From the NCBI RefSeq assembly GCF_040564635.1, contig NZ_CP159837.1, positions 5,381,001 through 5,445,000 on the forward strand: a stretch of DNA of 64,000 bases. The letters are read 5' to 3'. The position numbers and the translations under genes are program-made. A model generated the notes under the pieces. The model worked only from the letters and a program-made list of their open reading frames with translations, was not told the origin of the DNA and ran no database searches. The DNA is from Planktothricoides raciborskii GIHE-MW2. Lineage in GTDB: Bacteria; Cyanobacteriota; Cyanobacteriia; Cyanobacteriales; Laspinemataceae. Below, piece by piece: positions 37,745 to 46,758 of the stretch. Each line of letters begins with the position of its first letter. Position 1 is the first letter of the stretch.

Positions 37745-38337
37745 AGTAAGTGTGAAGAACGAATCATCTTAAAAAGGACGTTTTGGGGGCTCATTGGCCG
37801 ACTCTGCTAGATCGCACCCTGGGAATTTTCCGTTTGATTTCGGACTGGCGGCTGAACCCTCAATGTAGCTTGGGGATTACTGAAAACAACCGCATAAATA
37901 GCCGCCTAAGTCTTAGATTTCTCTAAGTCCTGGTAGATGAATGACCGCGATCGCCCTCTTATTTATGCCCCCTTATTTATATTTTAGTCTGGGCGATTGG
38001 AGAAAGAAGACTTGTCAGTGTTACTGACGTAGTTTCCAGGGGTGATGTTGCCAAGAATCTCCAAACACAAGACATTGGTCAGTCCAGACATCGAGCGAAA
38101 TATAAATAAAATATTTATTTGTCATTTGTTATTTGATTTCTGTTATTGGTTATTTGTTTTCTGACTCATTGTCCATTTTCCATTTTATCTATCCGTTACC
38201 GACTACCTAGAAGCGGCTTATCGATGCAAAAACTTGACAAAATATATATAATGCTATGTGAAAAGCCAAAAAGCTTCTTGAAATAGCCCCCGTTAAACTG
38301 GAATGGCTAAACTGAAAAATACATAATCTTAACTCTT
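37745..38337. other. Spacer upstream of the kinase gene
   Basis: 593 bases without a gene. Low-complexity TTATTTGTCATTTGTTATTT between about 38110 and 38160, and a GACTTAG...CTAAGTC-like stretch near 37905-37930. Promoters of the M48 gene (left) and the kinase gene (right) should lie here. Confidence 0.45.
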
Positions 38338-40083
38338 ATGACAACTAGACTTTTAAACAATCGCTATCAAATTATTTCAGCCCTAGGCAGCGGCGGGTTT
38401 GGTGAGACTTTTTTGGCAGAAGATACCCAAATGCCTTCGCGCCGTCGTTGCGTGATTAAACAACTCAAACCTGTTACGGGCGATCCCCAAACTTATCAAC
38501 TGATTAAAGAACGCTTTGGCCGCGAAGCCGCTGTTTTAGAACAGTTAGGGGAGAAACACAATCAAATTCCCAAATTATATGCTTATTTTGAACTTAACGG
38601 AGAATTTTATTTAGTTCAAGAATGGATTTCTGGGGAAACTATCACCAATAAAATGCAAAAATCCGGTCAATTTAGCGATTGCCAAGTCCGAGATTTACTC
38701 ACCAGTTTACTGCCAGTCTTAGATTTTGTCCACAACCAAAAAATGCTCCATCGAGATATTAAACCGGATAACATTATTTTTCGCCAAATTGATGGTTTGC
38801 CGGTCTTAATTGACTTCGGGGCAGTGAAAGAAACAATGAACACGGTGGTGACAAGTTCTGGGGGCGGCGTTCCTTCCATTGCTATTGGTACACCCGGATT
38901 TATGCCCGCCGAACAAGCGGCGGGAAGACCCGTTTATTCTAGTGATTTATATGCCTTGGGAATGACGGGCATTTATTTATTAACTGGCAAAATGCCCCAA
39001 GAGTTAGAAACCGACTCCAGAACTGGACAACTTCTTTGGCGGAATTATGCCCCGCAAGTGAGTCCAAATTTAGCCTTGGTACTGGATCGGGCGATTAGAT
39101 TTAATCCCGGCGATCGCTACCACAGCGCATCAGAAATGCTCAACGCTTTGCAGCCACAAAATCAAGGAAATGTGGCATCGAATATGGCGACCGTGGCCGT
39201 GTCCCCAAGATATTCTTATGCGGGTAATTCTCAAACAACTACGACCAACTTAAGTCAATCATCCAAAGCACTTTGGCTGCCGATCGCCTTTGTGATAGTG
39301 ATAATTTTTAGTGCCACATTTGCCGGAAGTTTTGCCATCATGCAAAACCGAAAAGCCTCTGTTTCTAGCTCTTCCTCTGACTCCAATAATCAGCCAACCG
39401 TCACCGATAATTCCCGATGGTCAGATAACCCTAATTCTACAGGCGATCGCGAATCAAATTCCCCAGAAAGTAACCCGACTTCAGTCTATCCTGATGCCAC
39501 TGCATCAACCAACAACACATCACCGCAACCGACTCAATCCTCACCCCCAGAAACCACACCAGAAATTGCCAATATTCCCCCAACCCCTGAGAAAAATCCT
39601 ACCGTAGCAACCCAGCCCCAAACTCAGCCGGAAACCTCAAATATTCCCCCAAATCCTGAAAAAATTCCCCCCGCAGAAACCCAACCGGAAACCCAACTAG
39701 AAATTCCAAATGACTCATCTAAAACTGAGGCAAATCAGCCATCCGAACCCATCGCCAAACCTTCCCGGTCTGAAGCAATTAGAAATTACTATAACCTGAT
39801 TAATCAACGGCAATATTCTGCTACTTGGGATCAGCTTTCTCCCAACTTTAAAGCCACTAAATCAGGCAGCTATCAAGATTACCAGGGTTGGTGGAACCAG
39901 GTAAACAAAGTAGAAGTTGCTAAAACTAATGTGAGGGAAGTTAATGAAGATACTGCCTTAGTAAATACTGAGTTAACTTACTATATGAAAGATGGCAGAG
40001 TTTCCCCAGAAAGGTTAGAAATTTTGCTGATTTGGGATGCCGATAGTCAGCAATGGCTGATTGACGAAACTCGTCGATATTAA
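38338..40083 (+). CDS. Membrane serine/threonine protein kinase
   Basis: 581 residues. N-terminal Hanks-type kinase (about 10-275): glycine loop LGSGGFGETFLAED (G17-G22), Lys in VIKQLK (K41), HRDIKPDN (138-145) and DFGAVKET (159-166). After it come a membrane segment (LWLPIAFVIVIIFSATFAGS), a 140-residue Pro/Ser/Thr/Gln-rich linker with PPNPEK/PETQP-type repeats, and a C-terminal NTF2-like domain (IRNYYNLINQRQYSATWDQL, QQWLIDETRRY) that is probably outside the membrane and senses a ligand. The glycine-rich DFG loop and APE-like PAEQAAGR suggest an active kinase. The target is unknown. Confidence 0.93.
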   Translation: MTTRLLNNRYQIISALGSGGFGETFLAEDTQMPSRRRCVIKQLKPVTGDPQTYQLIKERFGREAAVLEQLGEKHNQIPKLYAYFELNGEFYLVQEWISGETITNKMQKSGQFSDCQVRDLLTSLLPVLDFVHNQKMLHRDIKPDNIIFRQIDGLPVLIDFGAVKETMNTVVTSSGGGVPSIAIGTPGFMPAEQAAGRPVYSSDLYALGMTGIYLLTGKMPQELETDSRTGQLLWRNYAPQVSPNLALVLDRAIRFNPGDRYHSASEMLNALQPQNQGNVASNMATVAVSPRYSYAGNSQTTTTNLSQSSKALWLPIAFVIVIIFSATFAGSFAIMQNRKASVSSSSSDSNNQPTVTDNSRWSDNPNSTGDRESNSPESNPTSVYPDATASTNNTSPQPTQSSPPETTPEIANIPPTPEKNPTVATQPQTQPETSNIPPNPEKIPPAETQPETQLEIPNDSSKTEANQPSEPIAKPSRSEAIRNYYNLINQRQYSATWDQLSPNFKATKSGSYQDYQGWWNQVNKVEVAKTNVREVNEDTALVNTELTYYMKDGRVSPERLEILLIWDADSQQWLIDETRRY

Positions 40084-40090
40084 ATTATTA

Positions 40091-40153
40091 GTAGGGGCTA
40101 TTAGCAGGGGCGCTACGTCCAAGCGCCCCTAACGGTTCGCGAACCGCCCCTAC
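40091..40153. repeat. GTAGGGGC-type hairpin after the kinase gene
   Basis: GTAGGGGC and GCCCCTAC bracket inner arms (GGGGCGCTACG / AAGCGCCCCT; GGTTCGCGAACC). Placed between the convergent kinase and binding-protein genes, where it may end both transcripts. Confidence 0.7.
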
Positions 40154-40245
40154 AGGATCTTCTCTACATGATCTGGTGGGTTAGTATCCCTTGTGCGATC
40201 GAGCAAATTGTATCAACCTTACTGGAAATGACTAGATTCTTTAAT

Positions 40246-41892
40246 TCATTTTTTTTGAATTTGCCAAAGGGGAAAGATTTGGGCAGGATTTAAGTTGACC
40301 CCAGTGATGCCTTTTTGGGCAAAAGCATAATCTTTATTTTGGAATAAGGGAATATAAGGAATATCTTCAGCGGTTAACTCTTGAATTTGAGCAAATAGTT
40401 GTTCCCGCTTTTGGGGATTTAGTTCTTGCCGCTGTTGATTGATTAGTTGATTGGCGCGATCGCTATAATAAAATGACCCTTGGGATTGACTAGCCCCATT
40501 ATCACATCCTGTACTGGGAGAACCTTGAACGCAACTCAAAAACGGATGGGTAAAATTGTCGGGATCTAGAAAGTCGGGAATCCAGGTATATAAGACCGTT
40601 TGATAAATTCCTTTATCCAAGTTAGCGGTATAAGTAGTAAACTCAACGCTTTGGGGTTGCAGTTCTAAAAGTCCATCTAATTTTTGTTGGGCGATCGCTT
40701 TTAAAGCCGTAGCCACCGCATTTCTAACCGGGGAACTAGACGGATACCAAACTTCGATTTTTAACGGATTTTCTCGACTATATCCCGCCTGTTTTAACCA
40801 GTCTTTAGCGGTGGCTAAACTATCCCCTTGATTAACTTGATTAAACTTGGCAAACACAGGTTGATAAACGGAAAAGGTACTGGGAATTAAACTATAAAGG
40901 GGTTCCGCTTGACCCTGGCTGACTCGTTCAATTAACAGGTTGCGATCCACCAGAGACGCTAAAATTTTCCTAAATTCTGGATTATTTAACGGAGATTGAC
41001 GAATATTCAGCATCCAATATGTAACCGAATTTCCCTCGGTAGAAAGCACTTGCCATTTTTGTTTTTCTGCCTGGTTTTCTAGACTTCTAATTTGATTAGG
41101 GTCGAGAACTTCATAAGCGACATCCACCGCACCCGTCGTAAAAGCATTATATAAGTTGACAGAATTAGATAACCTTTGAATATATACCCCTTGATTGGCG
41201 GGTTTTTCTCCCCAATAGTCGGAGAAAATATCTAACTTTAAGGAATCAGTGCCATAAGTAGCTAATTGATAGCGACCAGTCCCCACAAAAGTATCGGGTT
41301 TAAATTGACCAGGGCCAATTTGATAATAGGTTGGGGATACGGCACAAGTCCCCGCAAATGTTAATAAAGCAGTAAAGGCAGCAAAGGGTTGTTTCAGGGT
41401 AATCGTAATTTCATATTCTCCCGTAGCGGTGATGGATTTTACTACGTCAGAAAGTAAAAAAGAAGGTTGCCCTTGATTTTCTATAAATCGGCGCAGGGAA
41501 AATACCATTGCCTCAGCATTAAACGGGGTGCGATCGTGAAAAATCACCCCTTGACGGAGGGGTATTGTATAAGTTAATCCATCGGCACTAATTTTCGGCA
41601 GTTCCGTGGCTAATTGGGGGATAATTTCTGATTTTTCGTTGTAGCGATAAAGCGGATCGCCTAAGCTATTCAGTAAATAACCAGCGGTTAAATCATAAGC
41701 ATCAGCGGGGTCAATGGTGCGTAATTTGGCCGTCGTCCCCAACGAGATGCGATCGCCTCCCAAATTGCCAGAATTGCCAGAATTGCCAGAATTGCCAGAA
41801 TTATCCGCTGAATTTTGGAATCCCTGCCCACAACTGACAGTTAAAAGTAAGCAGAGAGCAAATAAGCCAAAAAGACGTTGCCAATGGATCAT
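40246..41892 (-). CDS. Peptide/nickel-type ABC transporter binding lipoprotein
   Basis: 548-residue substrate-binding protein of the SBP family 5 (DppA/OppA type). Signal peptide and lipobox at the start (LFALCLLLTVSCGQG, Cys at 21), then a short Asn-Ser-Gly repeat region (GNSGNSGNSGN, from a nine-base tandem repeat at about 41762-41800). The mature domain contains the family motifs AELPKISADGLTYTIPLRQG, HDRTPFNAEAMVFSLRR and a C-terminal LFAQIQELTAEDIPYIPLFQ. No permease or ATPase genes are adjacent, so the transporter partners are encoded elsewhere. Substrate unknown. Intact. Confidence 0.92.
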   Translation of the reverse strand: MIHWQRLFGLFALCLLLTVSCGQGFQNSADNSGNSGNSGNSGNLGGDRISLGTTAKLRTIDPADAYDLTAGYLLNSLGDPLYRYNEKSEIIPQLATELPKISADGLTYTIPLRQGVIFHDRTPFNAEAMVFSLRRFIENQGQPSFLLSDVVKSITATGEYEITITLKQPFAAFTALLTFAGTCAVSPTYYQIGPGQFKPDTFVGTGRYQLATYGTDSLKLDIFSDYWGEKPANQGVYIQRLSNSVNLYNAFTTGAVDVAYEVLDPNQIRSLENQAEKQKWQVLSTEGNSVTYWMLNIRQSPLNNPEFRKILASLVDRNLLIERVSQGQAEPLYSLIPSTFSVYQPVFAKFNQVNQGDSLATAKDWLKQAGYSRENPLKIEVWYPSSSPVRNAVATALKAIAQQKLDGLLELQPQSVEFTTYTANLDKGIYQTVLYTWIPDFLDPDNFTHPFLSCVQGSPSTGCDNGASQSQGSFYYSDRANQLINQQRQELNPQKREQLFAQIQELTAEDIPYIPLFQNKDYAFAQKGITGVNLNPAQIFPLWQIQKK

Positions 41893-42098
41893 ATAGATAA
41901 TAGATTAAACTCCGTTTTAACCTGAAAAAAACCGGGTTTTTGCCTTAACTTTAGTATTATGGCAAAATTATGGCAAAAACGGAAGAAACCGGGTTTTTAG
42001 GCTGGGTTTCTCACCAAAAACCCGGTTTCACAAACTCCCCAGTAAGCAAACCCATTAAGTAAAATAAGGGCATTGAAAACGACTTGACATTAAATCAA
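41893..42098. repeat. Spacer with four AAACCGGGTTT-type palindromes
   Basis: Contains AAACCGGGTTTTT near 41930, GAAACCGGGTTTTTAG near 41985, GGGTTTCTC near 42003 and AAAACCCGGTTTCAC near 42020, plus a TATGGCAAAA direct repeat. Lies between the SBP gene and the cobW-like gene, both on the minus strand, so it may end the cobW transcript. Confidence 0.7.
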
Positions 42099-43139
42099 TC
42101 AAATCATCGCTTGTTCAATTTTCCCTTGATTCAAACCACGACCAATAAAAACTAAGCGAGTTTGCCGAGGTTCAGTGGGTTGCCAGGGGCGATCGTAAAA
42201 ATAATCAAACCGCTGTCCCACACCCTGCAACACTAAACGCATGGCTTTATTTGGCACCGCCACAAATCCTTTAATGCGATAAATTTCTTCCGATGCCACC
42301 AGGGAAGCAAGACGCTTGACTAAACTGGCTGGTTCAAACCCTTTATCGAGCAGAATATGAACTGAATTAATATCATCATCATGTTCGTGATCTTCTTCCG
42401 TATCATGGTGACTCGGACGACTGTCTAAGTTATCTTCTACTGCCGCATTAAATCCTAATAGTAATTCAGGGGGAATATTGCCACTGTCACAGGGGACAAT
42501 TTTCACCCCCTCTCGCACTTGCGATCGCAACCAACTGCTCACATTCTGTTGCGTTTGGCTATCCACTAAATCAACTTTAGTTAAAAGTACCAAATCGGCA
42601 CAATTTAGTTGGTCTTCAAACAGTTCAGAAATCGGTGTTTCATGCTCTAAATTTGGGTCAGCTTGGCGTTGGGCTTCCAAGGCTTCAAGATCCCCAACAA
42701 TTTGGCCTTTGGCCAAAGCTTCACAGTCTACCACTGTCACCACTCCATCCACCGTGGAATGGTTGCGAATTTCCGGCCAGCGGAAGGCTTGAACCAGGGG
42801 TTTAGGTAGTGCTAATCCCGACGTTTCAATCACCATACAATCGAGTTGATCTCGCCGCTTTAAAATTTCCTGCATCGTCGGCAAAAATTCTTCTTGGACT
42901 GTGCAGCATAAGCAACCATTTGTTAGTTCCACAATATTCGGGTTGACGGCAACAGCCTCATTTTCATCGTCACAAACTTGACACGATTGCAGCAGGTCTC
43001 CATCAATACCCACTTCGCCAAATTCATTGACTAAAACCGCAATGCGGCGGCCTTGGTTATTTTGCAAGAGATGCCGAATGGTAGTGGTTTTTCCTGAACC
43101 TAAAAATCCGGTGATAACTGTGACAGGTATTTTGTGCAT
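42099..43139 (-). CDS. cobW: CobW-family GTPase/metallochaperone
   Basis: 346 residues. G1 motif GFLGSGKTT (11-19) and the CobW metal-binding motif GCLCC (75-79) following ELTN; the third motif region LVLLTKVDLVD matches G4. A His/Asp-rich stretch (HHDTEEDHEHDDD, about 240-255) is a likely metal-binding linker. CobW_C domain from EEIYRIKGFVAVPN to the end. These proteins deliver metal ions, in this context probably for cobalamin synthesis. It lies 135 bases downstream of the DUF1636 gene, and the cobalamin riboswitch farther upstream suggests control by cobalamin. Confidence 0.92.
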   Translation of the reverse strand: MHKIPVTVITGFLGSGKTTTIRHLLQNNQGRRIAVLVNEFGEVGIDGDLLQSCQVCDDENEAVAVNPNIVELTNGCLCCTVQEEFLPTMQEILKRRDQLDCMVIETSGLALPKPLVQAFRWPEIRNHSTVDGVVTVVDCEALAKGQIVGDLEALEAQRQADPNLEHETPISELFEDQLNCADLVLLTKVDLVDSQTQQNVSSWLRSQVREGVKIVPCDSGNIPPELLLGFNAAVEDNLDSRPSHHDTEEDHEHDDDINSVHILLDKGFEPASLVKRLASLVASEEIYRIKGFVAVPNKAMRLVLQGVGQRFDYFYDRPWQPTEPRQTRLVFIGRGLNQGKIEQAMI

Positions 43140-43274
43140 GGGTTACTTTCTTGAGTCTATTGAGTCTATAATTTGGGAATTTTTGAGAATAGATGATTTT
43201 TTCCTGCTTAAATCTTTCCTGCTTAAATCTAGGAAAATTCTGTCAGCTTTCTCGCTGCTAAAAATAGTCCGAAT

Positions 43275-43694
43275 TTAAGCAGTGACAGACAATGGGGATA
43301 ACAATGGGGATAAAGGAGGAATACGGGCGATCGCGCCTTTTTTCATGGGTTCTGGGCGTTCTGACCAAGCCAACAACCCATCAGCTTTGGCAAAATATTG
43401 ACCAGCACAATCTAAAACTGCCGCCGCAGTTTCCGGTAAACTGGCTTCATCCGCACTCAAATCACCAAACAGATAAGTATATTTTCCCGGCGACGCCAAG
43501 GAAATCACACAAGAACGACTACAAGCACTCATACAAGCCACAGGTTCAAGAGATATCTTTTCTCGTAAATCCCAAGTTTCATGTAATTGGGACAATTGAT
43601 CTAGCAGTTTTTCTCCACCGCTGACGCCAACTTTTTTGCCGTCTTGCCAAACACTGGCGCAAGTGGTGCAAACAAATAAACAATGTTTTGTCAT
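43275..43694 (-). CDS. DUF1636 family predicted metal-binding protein
   Basis: 139 residues from the ATG at 43694 (MTKHCLFVCTTCASVWQDGK). Two Cys pairs, FVCTTC and CMSACSRSC, can bind a metal or 2Fe-2S cluster; the fold is thioredoxin-like ferredoxin. DUF1636 genes commonly lie beside cobW in cobalamin-regulated loci, as here. The frame is open upstream to 43733 but the conserved family begins at 43694. The C-terminal PPLSPLLSPLSVTA is low complexity and probably not functional. Confidence 0.88.
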   Translation of the reverse strand: MTKHCLFVCTTCASVWQDGKKVGVSGGEKLLDQLSQLHETWDLREKISLEPVACMSACSRSCVISLASPGKYTYLFGDLSADEASLPETAAAVLDCAGQYFAKADGLLAWSERPEPMKKGAIARIPPLSPLLSPLSVTA

Positions 43695-43969
43695 AGATTT
43701 AGGTTGAGTTTTCAGAACAATTAATTTAACCAATAGCCCAGGTTAAATTAGCCCACAATTAATCTTGTGGATCGCCTGGATGGGGCAGCGATTTTCTTGG
43801 CATTTTCTTGCCATTTTCTTTGCATTTCTTTTTGCAGCGTGGGATTATTGTTCGCGATCGCCCTTAGTAGAATCGCCTTACCCATTTTGACAATTTTAAT
43901 TCTGAAAATTCTACATTCTCGATCATCCGTACCTCGCAGATGAAAATAAAAGATCGTTAGTTGACAACA
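43695..43969. other. Leader between riboswitch and DUF1636 gene
   Basis: Contains TTGGCATTTTCTTGCCATTT and TTTGCATTTC imperfect repeats and one HIP1-like site. No gene. The expression platform of the riboswitch must be at its right-hand end or further along. Confidence 0.4.
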
Positions 43970-44108
43970 CCAGCAAGCGGGTATTCTGACTCAGAGACGC
44001 ATAGTCTCATCACAGTTGCGGGACAGCGCCGGACTTACACCGAACTTTCCCCCTGACGTTTGGTGGCTGATCCCCACCAAAACTCACTGGTTAATCAGAT
44101 TTTACCTG
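43970..44108 (-). ncRNA. Cobalamin (B12) riboswitch
   Basis: On the minus strand the consensus cobalamin aptamer elements are in order: AAAGTTCGGTGTAAGTCCG, the B12-box-like GCGCTGTCCCGCAACTGTGA, then a P-arm GAGACTATGCGTCTC, and CTGAGTCAGAATACCCGCTT. It precedes the DUF1636 and cobW-like genes on the same strand and is expected to reduce their expression when adenosyl- or other cobalamin is abundant. Family recognised by consensus pieces; the exact boundaries are estimates. Confidence 0.93.
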
Positions 44109-44293
44109 AAAGTTTGCACATTTGATCCAAGCATCCCGTAAAAAGGTCGCCGGGAATGAGGGGTTAGTCCTCCATTCCCGGCGACCTGAATTCAAGTTGG
44201 CCAAATATTCCCGGAGACCGGAGAAATTTCCGGATAAATTCCCGGATAAATTCCCGGATAAATTAAGTTCTGAAAAGAAAATATTCCAGCGGT

Positions 44294-44557
44294 CTAAAAG
44301 CTATCATGGTCGGAAGTTCCATCCACTGAAGTTTGGCCAATTCCTAATTGCTTTTTACTTTGTTTTAGCTGTTTCCATAATCCTTTAATTTCTTTATAGG
44401 CAACTGCTGGCGGCAGTTTCCCATTCGTATGTAAACTAGCAATGAACATGACGCGATTGGCAAATTCTTGTAAGTTGGCATTAAATACAAGATTTTCCGG
44501 TTTAACTTGACCATAGTAACGACTACGAGGCTCAATGAAATCAAAACGATTGGTCAT
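44294..44557 (-). CDS. Conserved cyanobacterial protein, DUF7219-like
   Basis: An 87-residue protein with EPRSRYYGQVKPENLVFNAN, LQEFANRVMFIASLHTNGK and EIKGLWKQLKQSKKQLGIG, a pattern I know from small cyanobacterial proteins named DUF7219 and often misannotated as isopropylmalate synthase-like. Entirely helical, no membrane segment, role unknown. Located upstream of the riboswitch but with its own start (ATG 44557). A tandem GGATAAATTCCC repeat (about 44229-44265) lies just after its stop, on the plus strand side. Confidence 0.75.
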   Translation of the reverse strand: MTNRFDFIEPRSRYYGQVKPENLVFNANLQEFANRVMFIASLHTNGKLPPAVAYKEIKGLWKQLKQSKKQLGIGQTSVDGTSDHDSF

Positions 44558-45566
44558 AATTCACTCTCAATTTTGTTTACTAAATTTTTATGGAAAAAAC
44601 TTAGAGAAAATTATTAAATATTCTCTAAAATTTTTAAGCATCAAAAACTTACCGCTATTTATCAGCGATAGATTTATAAATCTAAATCAAAATCGTTTCT
44701 TTGATAAATAACGTTATGTCTATCGATAAAAATTATCATAACCCTAAAAACCTCTTACTAATTATCAATTAAGCCCAGCCAAACACATTTGTCTCTGATT
44801 GCCTGAATTACATTAAATCATCGATATACCTGAGCTTTTATGCAGCAAAAGAATGAGGGATATTTTCCCTCTTGGGTTTTATTAGACTTCTTGGATCATA
44901 AAAAATTGCTATCCCTCGATCGCCCTTAAGTAGGGGAGAGTTTTAGATTCATGCCAAAATTGTCTATTTACTTTTACTGACTCATTTCATTTAATGATAA
45001 CCGATCGCAATCAACTTTGCCAAGTGTTATGGTTATCCGATTAAGATTGCCTTAGCGCTGCCCCGCTTCAAATCTCCGATCCGATAGGGTTTTTCTATCT
45101 AGATCACATATTGCTGTAGCCATTGATACAAATACTTCATGGGCAAATTTGCAGATGATTAAATTTGTGAGTCAAACCGTGTTTCCACTTGTCAGTATAT
45201 TTCCATAAGACTTGGTAGTAGAATAGTGTGATATACTTACTTGCCTCTAGATTGTCCGGTTAAATCTCATTAAATCTCAGTTTAAGGATTAAACATTTCC
45301 GATTCTCCGATACACCTAGATGCTGAACTAATATTTGCCAACAAGTCTTGTTTGGGCGTAGGGTGCTTCTGGTGCGGCGGTTCGGCCCTTCGGCTGCGCT
45401 CAGGACAGGCTTCGCTCAACGACCGGGGGTGCGGGGGCGCAGGGGCGCGGGGGAAAGTGAAAAGTTAAAAGTTAAAAGTTAAAAGTTAAAAGTTAAAAGT
45501 TATGCATAAGTATCACTATTCACTATTCACTATTCACTATTCACTATTCACTCTCCCCTCATCCCC
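44558..45566. other. 1-kb spacer with short tandem repeats
   Basis: No gene recognised. Holds AGTTAAAAG tandem copies (about 45458-45500), ATTCACTATTC copies (about 45510-45555), and a GGTGCGGCGGTTCGGCCCTT block near 45372, all of intergenic-repeat type. The left part (44558-45000) is AT-rich, with the promoter of the 44294 gene. Confidence 0.5.
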
Positions 45567-46640
45567 TCATCCCCCCTGCCGACGGCGGTCTCCCCTGCCC
45601 CCCTGCCCCTGAAGCCCCTCAAATGGTTGATAAGTTCCCCCTAGGGCTTCTACAACCGTGCGAGTATTAGACACCATCATTTTTATATAAGAATCTCCCT
45701 CACTCCCCGGAGCACCAATTGAATCAGAATAAAGTTCTTGGGAGGCTAATTTAACTTGGGCTTCTTGGGCGACGGTTTGAATTAAACTCGGATTAATAGT
45801 CGTTTCGGCAAAAATTGCTGGAACCCCAGTTTTTTTGATTTTTTCTACTAACTCACTCTGGGTTTTGGCGCTGGGTTTTTCTTCGGTACTGACACCAATT
45901 AAAGTCCCGACAACTTCTAGTCCATAAGCTGCGGTATAGTATTGAAAAGCATCGTGAGTGGTGACGAGTTTTCGCTTGTCTGGGGGAATGGTGGCGATTT
46001 GTTGAGCAATCCAGGTATCTAACTGTTGCAATTCCGCCGTGAGTTGGGCGGCATTTGCTGTAAAAATATCCGCATCTTCCGGGGAAATTTCAATTAATGC
46101 ATCGCGAATTCCATTCACCATCGCGATCGCATTGGCAACATCCCCCCAAACATGAGGATCCGGAACTTTTTGCCCTTCATATTTCATATCCAGAGGTTTT
46201 ACCAGTTCTCCCACCGCTAACTTTTTGGCATTCACCCCAGCGGCATTGATCATTCTAATCAAACCCGGTTCTAAGTTATAGCCATTGTAGAGAATTAATT
46301 CCGCTGTTTCTAATGCTTTGATATCTGCGGGTACGGGTTCGTAGGTATGAGGATCCGCACCAGGGTCTAATATGCCGATCAGATTAATTTCCTCTCCAGC
46401 AAGTTCAGCAGTCAAGTCCGTGAGAATGGTACTGGTGGAGACAATCTGCGGTCGATTCCGCAAAGCGGATCGCGAAAGCGAATCGCCACTCCCAGGATCT
46501 GGGCGGATCTCCGCTGCGGTACAGCCAATCAATGCGGCGAATAGTAACCCAATCCCTAGGGTGTTGGTGTATAAGGTAGCGCGAGTTCCGAAACGTCGGT
46601 CTTTTGAGGCATCGCCTCCTTGATGAGTGCTTACTTTCAT
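45567..46640 (-). CDS. mntC: Manganese ABC transporter substrate-binding protein MntC
   Basis: 357-residue metal-binding lipoprotein of the TroA/ZnuA family. Lipobox near residue 40 (LFAALIGCTAAE). The four usual metal ligands are readable: His in GADPHTYEP, His in VPDPHVWGD, Glu in FAETTINPS and Asp in LYSDSIGAPG. The absence of a long His-rich loop and the mntAB genes opposite it favour manganese over zinc. It is transcribed away from mntA with a common 118-base region. The last 12 or so residues (GQGGRGDRRRQGG) come from an intergenic CCCCTGCC-type repeat, so the natural end has been replaced. Otherwise intact. Confidence 0.92.
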   Translation of the reverse strand: MKVSTHQGGDASKDRRFGTRATLYTNTLGIGLLFAALIGCTAAEIRPDPGSGDSLSRSALRNRPQIVSTSTILTDLTAELAGEEINLIGILDPGADPHTYEPVPADIKALETAELILYNGYNLEPGLIRMINAAGVNAKKLAVGELVKPLDMKYEGQKVPDPHVWGDVANAIAMVNGIRDALIEISPEDADIFTANAAQLTAELQQLDTWIAQQIATIPPDKRKLVTTHDAFQYYTAAYGLEVVGTLIGVSTEEKPSAKTQSELVEKIKKTGVPAIFAETTINPSLIQTVAQEAQVKLASQELYSDSIGAPGSEGDSYIKMMVSNTRTVVEALGGTYQPFEGLQGQGGRGDRRRQGG

Positions 46641-46654
46641 AAATCTTTAAACTG

Positions 46655-46706
46655 TTTCATATTTCTTTCATTTTTGTATTGTATGATATTTTCATAATCC
46701 TTTCAT
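46655..46706. promoter_or_regulatory. TTTCAT direct repeats in the mntC-mntA promoter region
   Basis: TTTCAT occurs at 46655 and 46666 and again at 46690 and 46701: two pairs with an 11-base period, that is one helical turn. Such direct repeats suit an OmpR-type response regulator like ManR, which represses mnt genes in Synechocystis when manganese is sufficient. The link to ManR is inference. Confidence 0.5.
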
Positions 46707-46758
46707 TTTTCAGATTGTATTGCTCTCAAAGCAGCCAAAGCCAGAACAGGAGGCCACG

